Shown: piece by piece, positions 10,287-22,600 of the stretch | Layout of the letters: each line of letters begins with the position of its first letter | Numbering within the stretch: position 1 is the first letter of the stretch | Assembly: GCA_023105745.1 (NCBI GenBank) | Contig: JALGQZ010000004.1 | Coordinates: 68,747,112 to 68,811,111 of the forward strand | DNA from: Austropuccinia psidii | Lineage: Eukaryota; Basidiomycota; Pucciniomycetes; Pucciniales; Sphaerophragmiaceae | Direction of reading: 5' to 3' | DNA: 64,000 bases | Position numbers and translations under genes: made by a program | The notes under the pieces: generated by a model | The model's database searches: none | The model's input: the letters and a program-made list of their open reading frames with translations, nothing else | What the model was told of the DNA's origin: nothing

Positions 10287-10618
10287 CCAATGCTGTACAA
10301 TTGGAACTCACAGGTTAATTAATGAACAAACACCCAAATTTCCCTGTAAGTCTGATAAAACCTTACAGCTCAAGTGATAAGGAACTACTTCCACTAAGAA
10401 ATAAACCCCCACTTGAAATTCCCCCCTTGGAAAAAGGAGAAGAAAAGAAAATTGTAAAAGTCCTTAAAGAAAGAAGGACAAGAAACAAAAAAGAAAGAGA
10501 ATACCTTGTAAGGTATAGAAATTCAACTCAAGAAGATGAATGGCTACTTGAGAAAGATATAACAAATGCTGATAAACTACTAAGAAGGTTCAGACATGAA
10601 AGAAAACCTAAAGAATAG
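10287..10618 (+). pseudogene. pol: E4 pol C-terminal remnant
   Basis: Begins in mid-codon directly after the E3 LTR, at the Asn-Ala-Val-Gln-Leu segment of the integrase C-terminus of element A. A TAA at 10316-10318 replaces a Glu codon of A, so the copy is inactive. After it, 98 codons remain open from ATG 10322 and match the last residues of element A pol closely. These include the PLEIPPLE proline motif and the chromodomain-like tail with [18 protein letters not shown]. The stop is TAG at 10616. It has no independent function. Confidence 0.8.
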
Positions 10619-10736
10619 AAAAGTTAAGCATTATTGAGCTTCAAGACTAACAAAGTCTATTGAAGAGGTAGGACAGTGGATGATACCCTAATTATACAGA
10701 GCAGATTGTGGTACAATCTTTTTTGGTGGTAGGGAA
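10619..10736 (+). promoter_or_regulatory. E4 3' untranslated stretch and polypurine tract
   Basis: Same sequence as after element A pol, ending GGTGGTAGGGAA just before the LTR TGTG, a plausible plus-strand primer. Confidence 0.6.
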
Positions 10737-12718
10737 TGTGAACCTTTGACGTATGACCACATACCCAAAAAGGCCACAAGAAATATTCAAAATAATTATA
10801 CATCAAAAATAATTACCTTAGAATTACAAAAACGCCATAAATAGGCATAAAAATTGGTTTAACTTAAAAACCATTGAATAAAAATGTGAAATAAATTATA
10901 CAATTGGATTCCCAATGGTAAAATACACATCTACCATTTTTATGGCATATCTGTAAAGTCAATATTTAATGAGTTATAAGTAATAATACCTTATAAAAAA
11001 CATAAATCCTTAATTATTTCAAATACCAAGGAAAACACATGTGAAATGAATGGTAGCATTGGATTCATCATAAAAATCCACACATAAAACAATTAAGAAG
11101 CTAAGCTCCAAAGTCAATACTTAAGGAGTTAAGCTGAATATATGCACTTTTTTGGTCAACACATATATTCAAGGATTTTAGCTAATATCGTTTGAAATAT
11201 ACATGATAGAGTGATGAACCAAAAATAGAGTCACTACGTAATTACTGTAAGAATATAGAAATAAACTTTATTACACAAGTTATAAACAAGGTTAAAGCCT
11301 GTAATGGATTATTGATTAAAATCAATAGAGCTGTTGAACACTTTGTTGTGAAAGTGGTCCAAACTTAAAAAGAAGTATAAAGTTGTATTTTACTAGTTCA
11401 TTTGTGAAGAATTATGTATTTCGTATTAAAATATTCAAGGTATAACCCCTTGAAATCATGGTTTGAAGTTTAAAATATTAAATTTCAACAGAAAAGAAGA
11501 GTTACAAGAAAAATCATCAGAAATACAGTTTTGATGATGTAAGAAAATTCTCTTGGAAGCTTAATAAGGACATGCCAAGCTATCATAATCCACTCTTAGA
11601 ATAGCTTTAGCGTGTATAACTTCAAAGTTATTAATGATCAAAGTTTAAGCTTAAATTTGATCATTTAAGATCACTCACTGTAATCTTATTTTAGGTTTAA
11701 CAGTCATATAAGTGATAAAACTGGTGAATACTATTAGAATATGATTAATACTAAAAAAATCCACAAAGTTTAGGCTTCTGCCAAGCCTATGATGTCATCA
11801 AACGTAGAGTTATAGTGATAACTCTAAATAATGGCGTAATTATGAGGTAAGATGGTTTGATCATGATCTAATCATCACCAAACCTTAAAATATTGATCAA
11901 TTCTAGTAAACCGCATCAGTACACGTCTACTAGAAGCCTTTTGGACTCTAGGAGGCAGGTATTTACTATAAATAGAGCGCTTTTTACTCTGCTTTCCCCT
12001 CAGACGCTTACAAAACATCAAATCATTAAATAAAAAGGTAATTTCTTTATTCTTTATATATAAAGTTTTTATATTATTAACGACCAAAGATAATCTTATA
12101 ATAATCTGCATCTTTGACGTGATTATTGAAATTATTTAATTTTTTGTTTAAATTTCTCTTAAAATCCTCAATTCCACATAAAATCAAGAAAACTTGTAAT
12201 TTCTCTTAAATTTTATTGTAACTACAATTTAAATAAGTTATATTTACATTTCTAGGCGTAAAATTATTCAAAATTATTATATTAAGCATTAAAAGTAGGT
12301 TATTTATCTTATTATAATAATTTTTCTCTATTATCACTTTAATAATTCTATAAATGATATAAATAGTATTTATATTAACTTATAACTTTAATATTGATAA
12401 TAGTATTGTTATTAATTGATTTTTATTAATAAAAAACAATTTTTTACGTCTTTATTATTTGTTAGTAACAATAATTAAGTGCTTTTAAATATATTAATTA
12501 TCTTATATTTATATATTTATTTTATATATTATTTTTTTTATAATATAAATTATATTATTATGTTTATTTAATAATATCATTATTTTACGCCATAATTATA
12601 ATAATTCTTTATAATCAAAATTATTTTTATCTTATTTATTTCATTTATAGGGACATTAATAGTACCATAAGTAAGATATTAGTAATTTTTACTTAATTTT
12701 TCATAGTCAAACCTTACA
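10737..12718 (+). repeat. E4 3' LTR (1982 bp, A family)
   Basis: From TGTGAACC to CCTTACA. It has the family core promoter TATAAATAG at 11967 and the family inverted repeats. The minus-strand ORF at 11875-12111 lies over the promoter region and is not supported as a gene. Confidence 0.8.
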
Positions 12719-13144
12719 GGAGCATTTGTGTGGAGGCATATCTTGAGGGTAGTGTGGGAGCATAAGCATGTTAAGGGTTGGAGAGGAGTAGGCCAGGATG
12801 TGGAAGCCAATTAATGCGGGAGAGTAGGCATGGTAAAGGGGTGAGATGATCAGGAGGTGGGGCGGAAGTCATCCAATGCACAAATATGAGCATTCCAAAT
12901 TGCTTCCTTTCACCATGAGGTGTAATTACCCCAACCTTGCAAATGTTGTTGAGATGGGTTTGGGCTTTGAGTGACATATTCATGTGACAAATGTGACAAT
13001 TGATGTTGTCTTGATGCAGACATGATGCGACCCACTAAATCCAGTAACTATAATGTGACACTAATGTGACTGAACAAGATTTTATACTGACACCAGGGGG
13101 ATGTGAAGTCAGTTGCCGCTGATTGACGCAACATTTGCCCTGGT
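12719..13144. other. Unassigned, less AT-rich spacer
   Basis: Purine/G-rich sequence between two LTRs, with no supported ORF (a 70-codon minus frame at 12771-12983 has no motif). The GACACCAGGGGGATGTGA stretch near 13089 looks like a decayed element end, but I cannot assign it. Confidence 0.3.
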
Positions 13145-13868
13145 GAATCTTTCTAATTTATTTTTTCTTTAATTCCTCATAATGTATTATACTGATAATT
13201 TACATATGTAATTCAATTTAGTTTTTACAGTACACAACTGTAATGATTGACACCTCATTTTTAAATCAAAGCTCACTTATGTAATACACACACCCATTTT
13301 GTCATTTCAATTGAAAATACTTCAATTCCTCATAGCTCTTAAACTACACACAAAACCTCAATTTTAACACAAAAATTGATGGTTAACACCGCATTTGATG
13401 TGAATTAAATTAGGGTTTTGAGTATTCTCAACTTTTTGTACAGAAAATACAAAAAAGTTAATTTAAGCTTATTTAAAGTTGAGTTACAGAAATTATACCC
13501 GGATGTGACCCCACCTTATTTATTATGAAGAGTGGAATGGTGAAATGACTTTAATATGCTTACTTGTTGGATCAAAATTTAAAATAGTTTTTATTTAACA
13601 TTTTTCCAAAGATATTTCAATTTTGGTATTTTTTGTTGAAAATTCATTTTTACTTAATTTTTTCAAGTAAAAATTTGTTTTCACAATTTCGAATTTCAAT
13701 GTAATTTTAATTTTCAATTACAATTAAATTATAATTTTTGTGTATAAATTTATATGTATATTTTAATTTTTGTTTTGATAATATAAATAAGTTTATTTTA
13801 TTTATCAGTGTATCTTGTTTCATTATTTTTGGTCTTTTGGGTATCTGAAAATACCTCTAAGGCTCACA
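13145..13868 (-). repeat. Partial LTR of family C
   Basis: Matches about 7105-7852 of the E2 LTR by eye and shares the terminal CTCTAAGGCTCACA. The other end is truncated near 13145 and there is no adjacent internal sequence, so it is a relic. Confidence 0.7.
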
Positions 13869-16583
13869 GTTTTCGGCATGAAAGGATTCAAAAAACAAAT
13901 AATTTTATAGAATAACAATATAGCTCCAAAATTAAAGCTTTGATGGAGCTTTTATTGTGATGAATATTGAAAAGAACTGCAATAATCTCTTATATATCCC
14001 AAATTTACAGTAGAATAAGAACCAAATATAATGTATTCAGCTTCATGGAATAAGAAAATAAGAAAAGAACTCAAAAGTTCTGAAAGCATCCAGTATCTGA
14101 GAAGTGCTTGGAATTTCACCAAAAATGAAGTTATGGTTTCAACTTAGTTCAAAATACAAGTCCAAGGTCAGACTTACCTTGCTTTCAGCGATTTTTGAAA
14201 TGAAACACCTGTTGTCAGGTGTTCCCAGTTTGCTCATGGTGAGTGCTACAAACATTCTCATGGAAACCACATTTTTATGTAGAAAATAAAAACTGTCCAT
14301 ATGTACAGGTAACATTGAATGTATTGGTGGCTCAGATATTCTTTAGAATCTCCATAATATAAAAGATGGAATCTGTCCCTAATTGTATAATCAATATTAA
14401 GCCTTTCTTTTCATGTAAATGTGGTTATTTTGTAAAGTATTCTATTCTTAGGAGTGTTTATTACCTTACCTTAAGTCTTGCTGTTAAGTGAAATGATTAA
14501 ATTTATTTTTACCATTTTTTTTATGATTAGTGATATATGATTAATATATAATGACAGCCTTCTTTATTAAATACTTTAATATTAGTGAATTTTAGTGGTC
14601 TAAGTTGTTTATTGTGACCTTTTTTTGGAATCTTTCTTATATAAAAGGTTAGATCTTATCTTGGCAATATATTGGTGTGTATTTTGGCAATGCTCACTCT
14701 CTCATTCAGATATTTTTGGCTTCATAACTTCTCCCCTTGGCTTGTAATATTCAATCCTTGAAAAAAAAAGTACATCATCATTTATCGAGGAAGGTAAGGA
14801 TGAAATTATTTTGAATATATAACTAATATTTTTATCTCAATTAAGGATTAACAAAAATAGAGAATATTTTCCATACCATTTTACTCAGTGATATCATTCC
14901 TATAAATTTTTGTATCTTTAATTATTAAAAGCTATTTATTCCTAAATTCCCCATATATGAGGTAGAAAAATGTGTGATTTGCCTTTCATATTCTTTGGGC
15001 TTACTTTGGAGGTATTCATTACCAAAATTCCTGCAAGGATTGAAAAAAAGCTCTTGAAAATGCATCCTACTAGAGGAAGTCTGGTCTCTAGTTTGAAGGC
15101 CTTTCAGTAGTCAGAGATCATATGAATCTTTTTAAGTAGTATCATCCTTCAAAGAATGATTCATTTTTTTGTTCAAACTACATGGTACCCGAGAGGCGGG
15201 AATGAATGAAAAATGTTTTAAACAGCTGATATAGCTCATGCCCAATTACCTTCTTGTTGAATAGAAAAATCTAGAGTTCCATTGTGGTATACCTGTACAA
15301 CCTTGGATTAATGGACAAGAAAAGCAGGTAATTCTTCATTTTTTCTTTGGTATTTTTGCTTCTTATTTGAGGTCTTGAGAGCCCTCTCAGAGGTATATGA
15401 AGCTCCAAGAGCATTGAATTTTTGATTGAAATCTCTTGATGGTGAAGTGAACTTAAATGTGGAAATATGAAACCTGGTGAGCCACTCCACGTTAGAAAAT
15501 ATAATTTGTAGAAGAAGTTGGTAGACCCAGATAAGAGATGCTGCATCTTCAGTTATATATCAACTAATTTCACTTTCTAAATTGAATTAGATGATGTGGG
15601 TAGTAACATAAAAAAATAAGAATAAAGGAAAGAAAAAATAGATAATAAAAAGGTATTTTCTATACCACAGGAGGTCTTAGCTGCAATGAGGATGCATGAA
15701 AATATATTTCAGAGTAGCGTTTTAATGAAGTGGGTTCATGAAAAATCAACTAGGTATTGAGCTCTTCAGAATAGAGTTATAATACATGTATGAAAATTAG
15801 GCTTCATATTATTTTTTAAGAGGGGTTAAATAATCAATTTTGAAGGAAAATAGTTTAATTCAGTTTCAGCATACCATTTAGACAAGAACAGTACAGGTAT
15901 ATTTTATTCTCTTATCCCTTTGGGGAATTCTATCATGACATAATGTAGTAAAAAAGGTTAAAAAACTTACTAAAAGTTTTTGGGAGAACTATAAGCTGGT
16001 CATTATGGTGCTTCAATGAATAAATTGTAGATTTAGTGTTGAGAGAGATGGAAAAAGGGTGTGAAAGGTGGATTGAATAGGCTAGGAAGAGGAAATTGGA
16101 CAGTAGAAGTGACACAGTACTATTACAAAAGCTCCAAAGCAAGATTACAGAAGTTTCAAAAGGGTTTACTGTAATAAAATCACAGTTACAGAACACCTAT
16201 TTACAAGAAATACGGGAAATTATAGGAAAATACAGGAAAATGCAGGAAAGCTACAGGAAATTAGACGTGCAGATAAGGATTCTAGGGCCTTGAATTGATT
16301 ACAGAATAAATGACAGAATGAACAGGAAATTAACTAGGATTCCTGATCATTGAGATAAGGATTCCAGGTTTTGAAATGGATTAAATAATCAATGAAAACA
16401 CCTACACGAAATAAAATAGGATGACTAATCATGGAGATAAGGATTACAGGTTTTCAATTGATTCAATAATCAATTACATCATCAATGCCATCATAACCAA
16501 GAAACTCAATGTATTAGATAAACAATAAAATTGTCAACTACACAGTCCCAATAAGTACAAAAAACAACCTGGAATAAACTGAA
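13869..16583. other. Anonymous AT-rich DNA
   Basis: No ORF with a recognisable domain (short frames at 14104-14289, 15271-15546, 15933-16293 look random). No tRNA or LTR end seen. It includes the short tandem repeat listed separately. Confidence 0.4.
16272..16480. repeat. Three imperfect 82-bp tandem repeats
   Basis: GATAAGGATT recurs at 16272, 16354 and 16436, each followed by a diverged TTGAATTGATT / ATAATCAAT block, giving a period of 82 bp. Confidence 0.55.
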
Positions 16584-16888
16584 AAATATTTCACTACCCT
16601 GTTTCTGGAACTCCTATGGAGGGCCCAAAAACTAAAAATAGAGATCCCCCCCAAATCTTTTTTTCCTCATGGCCTAGACCAAGGCTCATCACAAAAATGT
16701 AACTTCTTACCATTTTTTCTGAGGTAAATTCCGGCCATTCCTACACATTATATTTATTTTTTGAGGAATACTCAGTAGTCAGGCTCAGAAATATACTTAT
16801 CCCATCCCCATTACTATATTTTTCTGAGTATCTAAGCTCAGTAGCACTGTTTGAGTTATTCATGATTAATTTTGGTTAACAGTTTCAT
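16584..16888 (+). repeat. Decayed D-like LTR relic, left half
   Basis: Contains a degenerate version of the element D promoter region (GGAGGGCCCAAA.. then CTAAAAATAGAG, then a CCCCCCC run). It also has diverged copies of the D motif CAGTAGCTAAGCTCAG near 16771 and 16818. Element A inserted into it: the same motif continues after A at 37292 and 37516. Confidence 0.5.
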
Positions 16889-18914
16889 TGTGAGCCTTTG
16901 AGATATGACCACATACCCAATAAGGTCACAAAAAAGACTCAGAATAATTATACCTTTAATATAATTATATTAAAATTAATTAGAATAATTATACACTAAA
17001 AATAATTACTCAAATATACAAAAAATACCATAAATTGGTACTAAAATTGGTTTAACTTAAAAACCAATGTATGAACATGTGAAATAAATTATACAATTGG
17101 ATTCCCCATGGAAAAATACACATATACTACTTTTATGGCATATCTGTAATGTCAATATTTAAGGAATTATAAGGTATAATACCTTATAAAAATCATAAAA
17201 CCTTATTTATCTCAGAAACTAATGAAACAACATGTGAAATAAATTGTACCAGTGGATTCCCCACAAACATCCACATATAAAACAATTAATAAGCTAATTC
17301 CCAAAATCAATACTTAAGGAATTATCCTGAATATATGCACTTTTTTGGTCAACGCATATATTCAGTGATCATAGCTAATATCTTCTAAACTATACATGCT
17401 AGAATGATGAACCAAAAATAAAGTTACCACGTAATTACTGTAGGAACACAGATATGAACTTTATTTTGCAAATTATAAACAAGGTTAAGACTTATGAGGA
17501 AATATTGATAAAAATCAACAGTGCTGTTGACCACTTTGTTGTGAAAGTAGTCCAAACTTAAAAAAAAGTATACAGTTGGATTCTACTAGTTTATTCGAGA
17601 AGAATGACGTAATTTGTATTATTAAATTCAGGGTATAACCCCCTGAAATCAAGCTTTGAAGTTTAAAATATTGAATTTCGACAGAAAAGATGAGTTACAA
17701 GAAAAATCATCAAAATTAGAGTTTTGATGATGTAATGAAAAGCTCTTGGCAGCATAATAAGGTTATGTCAGGCTATCAGAATTCACTCTCTGAATTGCTG
17801 TAGCGTGGACAACTTAAAAGTTATTGAGGATCAAAGTTTGAGCTTAAATTGAGCTGTTATGATCACACACTGTAACCTTAAATTAAGTTTAACAGTCTTA
17901 AGAGTGATGAAATTGGTGAATACTATTAGTTTATGATTAAAACTAATAAAATCCACGAAATTTGGGGTTCTGCCAAGCCTCTGATGTCATCAAACTTAGA
18001 GTTATAGTGATAACTCTAAATAATGGTGTAATAATGATGTAATATGGTTTGATCATGATGTAATCACCCTCAAACCTTAAAATATTGATCAATTCCAGTG
18101 GATATGATCAGTACACGTCTACTAGAAGCCTGTTGGACTCTAAGAGGGAGGTATTTACTATAAATAGAGCTCTTTTTACTCTATTTTCCCCTCAGACGCA
18201 TCAAAAACATAAAATCAATTAAATCAAAGGTAATTTCTTTATTCTTTATATATAAAACTGTTATATTATTAAAGACCAAAGACCACCTTGCTATAATCAT
18301 CTATTTTGACGTGATTAAATCATTTATTTAATTGTTTTTGTTAAAAATCTCTCTAAAAACTCATTTCCACGTAAAAATACTGAATAATTTGTAATTTTCT
18401 TTATTTTTATTGTAAATACAATTTGAAAAGGTTGTATTTATATTTTTTGGCGTAAAATACTTCAAAATTATTATATTAAGTGTTAAAAGTAGGTTATTTT
18501 CTCTTATTATAATAATTTCTCTATTATTACTCTCTTAATAATTCTTTAATTAATATAAATAGTATTTATATTAATTCATAACTTTAATATTAGTAATATT
18601 ATTGTTATTAATTGTTTTTTATTAATAAAAAACAATTTTTTACGCCTTTATTATTTGTTGGTAACAATAATAAAGAGCTTTATAATATATTAATTTTTTT
18701 ATATTAATATATTATTTATAATATTATAATTTCATATAATATTAATTATATTATTATATTTATTTAATAATATAATATTTTTACGCCATAATAATAGTAT
18801 TTCTTTATTATTATTATTATTTTAATCTTATTTATTTCAATTATAAGGACATTCAGAGTACAATAAGTAATAAATTAGTAATTTTTACTTATTGTTTCAT
18901 AGTCAAACCTTACA
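16889..18914 (+). repeat. Element A 5' LTR (2026 bp)
   Basis: Same length as the 3' LTR. Structured sites are a 12-bp inverted repeat CTGAATATATGC / GCATATATTCAG (17327-17365), TAGAGTTAT-AGTG-ATAACTCTA (17997-18018), and a perfect 28-bp palindrome (18610-18637). The core promoter is at 18159. Confidence 0.95.
18159..18167 (+). promoter_or_regulatory. TATA box of element A LTR
   Basis: TATAAATAG inside a block conserved in the LTRs of A (also 36482), E4 (11967) and E7 (minus strand, 60021-60029). Transcription would start about 30 bp downstream, near the CAGACGC block. Confidence 0.65.
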
Positions 18915-18934
18915 TTTGGGGGCCTGGCCGTGAT
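18915..18934 (+). promoter_or_regulatory. Element A primer-binding site
   Basis: TTTGGGGGCCTGGCCGTGA directly follows the LTR. The complementary tRNA end would be TCACGGCCAGGCCCCCA, which has the layout of a T-stem, acceptor and CCA with C at the discriminator position. tRNA identity unassigned. Confidence 0.6.
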
Positions 18935-19428
18935 ATTTACTTAAAAGACCTTTAAAAAGATTCTAATTGGGTTTATCCAATAATAAATTATATTTATAAT
19001 CATAAAATTATATAATAATTTTATATTTTATTGATTTTAAAAGCTATTGAGGCATTTGGAAAGCAATTGTACTGTCTTACACGTGGCTTTTCACATCCTT
19101 AGACTTGCAAAAACTTTCTTTGAGTGACTCTAGTGATTAAAAGAGATATTTTATAAATTAAAAATAATTTTTATTATAATTCAATTTTATAAGAATCATA
19201 TTCATTTTTTATTTTATTCTTTAAAAATAAAAATAAAAATATATATAAAAGATATTAAAAAAATATTAAAAACCAATAAAAAAAGTTATTTTTATTCATT
19301 TTTATTCATTTCTTTATTTATTTCATTTTTTTTAAAGATATAAAAGCAATTTCTACGTGGAAAATTGCCATATCTTGCCAAAAATAACACTTCTTATAAA
19401 AAGACTTATATTTATTTGTCTTTTTTAG
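18935..19428 (+). other. Element A leader, possible intron
   Basis: AT-rich leader without a usable ATG, ending in the strong acceptor-like TTTGTCTTTTTTAG at 19428. A donor-like AAAG|GTAATT lies in the LTR at about 18230. If used, it would remove the primer site and leader from a spliced subgenomic RNA. Confidence 0.35.
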
Positions 19429-19578
19429 TGTTTGAAGATAACCCAACAGAAGACAACCAAGCTACTGTTGAGAGATTGGTGGAAGAAACTTGTCAAAGTT
19501 CTCCAACGCCAGTTATCACCAAAAGAAAGAAAGCTAAGAAATTAGACTTTCCAGGGCCCACCATTCAAGACTCTGAAG
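19429..19578 (+). CDS. Element A first exon (ATG-less)
   Basis: About 50 codons of Glu/Thr-rich then Lys-rich protein (a Lys-Arg-Lys-Lys-Ala-Lys-Lys cluster, then Pro-Gly-Pro). The frame is open back to 19365 but contains no ATG. A polypyrimidine-AG lies immediately before TG at 19429, as in E1 and E2. The exon ends GAAG before GTGAGC. After splicing, codon G|AA continues into Glu-Glu-Val-Pro. It is probably the N-terminal portion of ORF1; function unknown. Confidence 0.5.
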
Positions 19579-19665
19579 GTGAGCATCTCTTTTTTTAAAT
19601 TGCCATAAAAGAATTTTATTCTAAAATACTTTTATTTTTTCTTATTCTTTAATTATGACTACCAG
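19579..19665 (+). other. Probable intron in element A (87 nt, phase 1)
   Basis: GTGAGC donor and GACTACCAG acceptor. Splicing joins GAA G|AA GAG in the frame of ORF1; unspliced, this frame meets TAA. Position and phase match the E1 intron. Confidence 0.6.
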
Positions 19666-22600
19666 AAGAGGTTCCCAATACTCCATCCAATCAGATGGAG
19701 CTGGACTCAGAAGTAGAATTGATCCCTCAAAAGGGAAAAGAAAGGGCAATATCCCCAGTGGAACAGAATCCACACAAGGAAGTGCCTTATCCCAAAGGCA
19801 AGTCCCAGAAATGCCCATGATATCTGAGCCTGAATTGGAACTAAGTATGAGTAACTCAAATAGGTACAAATCACATTCAGAGGGCTCAAATAGAAATCTA
19901 CATGAGCCAGTACAAGCAGTATTACACAGTATACAAGGACAAAGACTGGGAAATGCTGCCTCAAATACACCAAGGAGTGATGAACTCCTGGCACATCCTG
20001 AAAAAGTTCCTCAAAGAGGAGGAGATAGTGACATACTCCAATGGATGGAATCCACTGTCATCCAAACCTCAAATCAAAAAGATCAAGGATTATCATGCCA
20101 AAAAGAGGGAGGCAACCAAGGAAGAAGCCCCAGTAGCCTCTACCAGCAAGCCTCAAGCCAACCCACTTCCCCAAGAAGGGAAGAAGAACAAGAAAAAGCA
20201 TTGGAGGAAACCATATTCCCCAAGCTACAGAATCCCAAGAATCCAAAAGGATGCCATGGACAATGTTTTCAACATGGCCAGAACCTTGATGGAATTCAAG
20301 GACAAGGAAGAGCAAAGAATGAGACAACCTCATTTCCCAAAGAAATAACCTTGTCAAAAGATGTTGTAAATACTTTAACAGAAATTAAGAACAGTATATT
20401 ACCTCTAAAAGAAGTTAAAAATAGTTTATTATCACTACAAGAAATAAATAAAAATTTATCTTCTTTAACAAAAATTGTTGTGCAAAACAAAAAAGAAATT
20501 GACAACATTAAGTTTATTGTTGAAAATAATAAACCAAAGAATTTAATTGACAATACTCAAAAATTAATACAAGGACAACAAGAATTGTATAAATACATAA
20601 AAGATATCAAAGACAAAACTTTGACAATCAATTATGATGTGAGTATTGACAATCTTACAGAAAAATTAAATAAATTAAGTATTTCTGTAGAAAAATTTGA
20701 AGAAAAGACTTCATCACACCAAAAATTACTTTTGGACCATGTGGAAAAAAGTGATGAAGCAAGAATGCATCTGAAAGATGATATTCAAAGTGAAATAAGG
20801 CTTATTACAGAAAAAATGGATAAAATTAATGAGGCTAATTTAAATATGCCAAAGTTATCAACACCATTTTCTCATATAAGAAGCCCTATTAAAACAAAAG
20901 AAGAATTGTCAAATCCTTTCATAACAGACTTGAGTCACCAAGACAATAACCAAGTCTTAATGAAGGAAGCACCTCAATTGAAGGAATGGCCAACATTCAC
21001 AGGAGAAGGTGAATATGACCACATGTCATTTATTAAAACAATTGACATGTTACAAGAAGACTATGCCATACCAGATAAATTAATCACTGCAAGATTACAT
21101 TCATTGTTTGAGAAATCTGCAAAAAGATGGTATTATGGCATAAGACAAACAAATGGTAAAAATACCTGGTCTTGGTGGAAACAAGAAATAATCACCAAGT
21201 GGGCAAATGATGCCTGGAGGTATAAGATAGAAAATGCATTTGAAAACTCTTTGTTTGACCCAGAGAAAGATAAACCTTTAACTTGGTTCCTAAAACAAGT
21301 TGAAAGGCTTAATGCACTGTACCCAGAAATGTCACAGAAGATGGTGCATATGAAAATACTTAAAAAATGTGGAGGGGAACTAGAAAATGCCCTAAGAAGC
21401 AGGTGTATAGAACCATGCTCCACAGAAGAGTATATAAATGCACTAGAAGATATAGTGACAAGAACAAAAATTGGCAGGACTTGGAAAAGATTGGACATTA
21501 AAAGCCCAAACAAACCATTTATCAAGAAAGATAAATCAAAAGAGTCCTTTAAACCCAATACATCCAACAATAATGAGCAAAGAAAATGCCATAAATGTGG
21601 AGGTATTGGACACTTAGCCAATAATTGCCTTAAAAAAGCAAAGATTAATGAAATTGTGGAAACAGAAAACCACAATGACAAAGAAGAGGAATCTGACTCT
21701 GAAAAAGAGACAGAAGAGTCAGAAAGCTCTGAAAGTGATGAAATTAATATAATTAATGCACAAATTAAAAATATTGATATAATTTATGAAGTACTGGATG
21801 TTAATTCAAACTTGCCACAAGTTGGAACATCTGACACAAACCTGACAAACATACAAGATGCCAAAATGTATAGAACCCTACCTGCAAGAGGAATGGGATA
21901 TACAGCTGGAAAATCAAGTATAAGTATTGTTATGGTTGATAACCAAGAAGGAAAAGTTAACTTGGATACAGGAGCATATTGCACTTGTGTTGGCAAAAGT
22001 TATTTAAAAACCATTGTCCCAGACTGGCAAGAAAAACTTATGCCAATACAAGGTGTCAAATTTAGTAGTGCCAGTGAGAGCATGAAGCCCCTTGGAATAA
22101 TTGATTTAACACTAATTTTTCCTCATCCCTCACAATGTGTCAGAATCAAAGTAGAGTTTGTAGTAATGGACAACTGTACTAGTAATCATTTCATACTTGG
22201 GAATGACTACTTATCAATCTATGGTATAGATATCTCCAACCAAAAGGATAGATATTTTACCATTGGAGATAATAAAAGACAAAAGTTTGGATTCTTAAAT
22301 AACAAAAAACAAATCACAGTTATTAAGAATGAGGAAAAAATTCCAGAAAAAGAACTTTTTATATCTGAACAACTCAAAGAGGCAGAATGTCACAACCATG
22401 GCAATTCACTTCCTTGGATCCCCATATGGCATATCAAGCCACAGTCCTTTTATGGCCAATTGGCCATATCCATCACCAGTGGCCAATATGGCCATGTCAT
22501 CATCTTATGGACCATTATGGCCCTTCACCTCAATCCAGCACCCATAGCGGCAATTTATGCCCAACTGGGTATTTCTGGTCATTTCCCTCAAAACCAGGGG

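Larger units (their letters stand above)
10287..12718 (+). mobile_element. E4: A-family element, 3' end
   Basis: Plus-strand remnant: the last part of pol, a polypurine tract and a full 3' LTR. The 5' part was displaced to the left by the E3/E2/E1 nest and is outside the window. It is the oldest layer of this nest. Confidence 0.8.

Noticed and set aside
12771..12983. 70-codon minus-strand ORF in the spacer
   Set aside because: No motif and no neighbouring support; length is expected by chance in less AT-rich DNA.
19782..19880. Second intron in element A ORF1
   Set aside because: It would remove the stops and keep the frame, but the donor GTGCCT is poor and E1 needs no intron there; mutation is equally likely.
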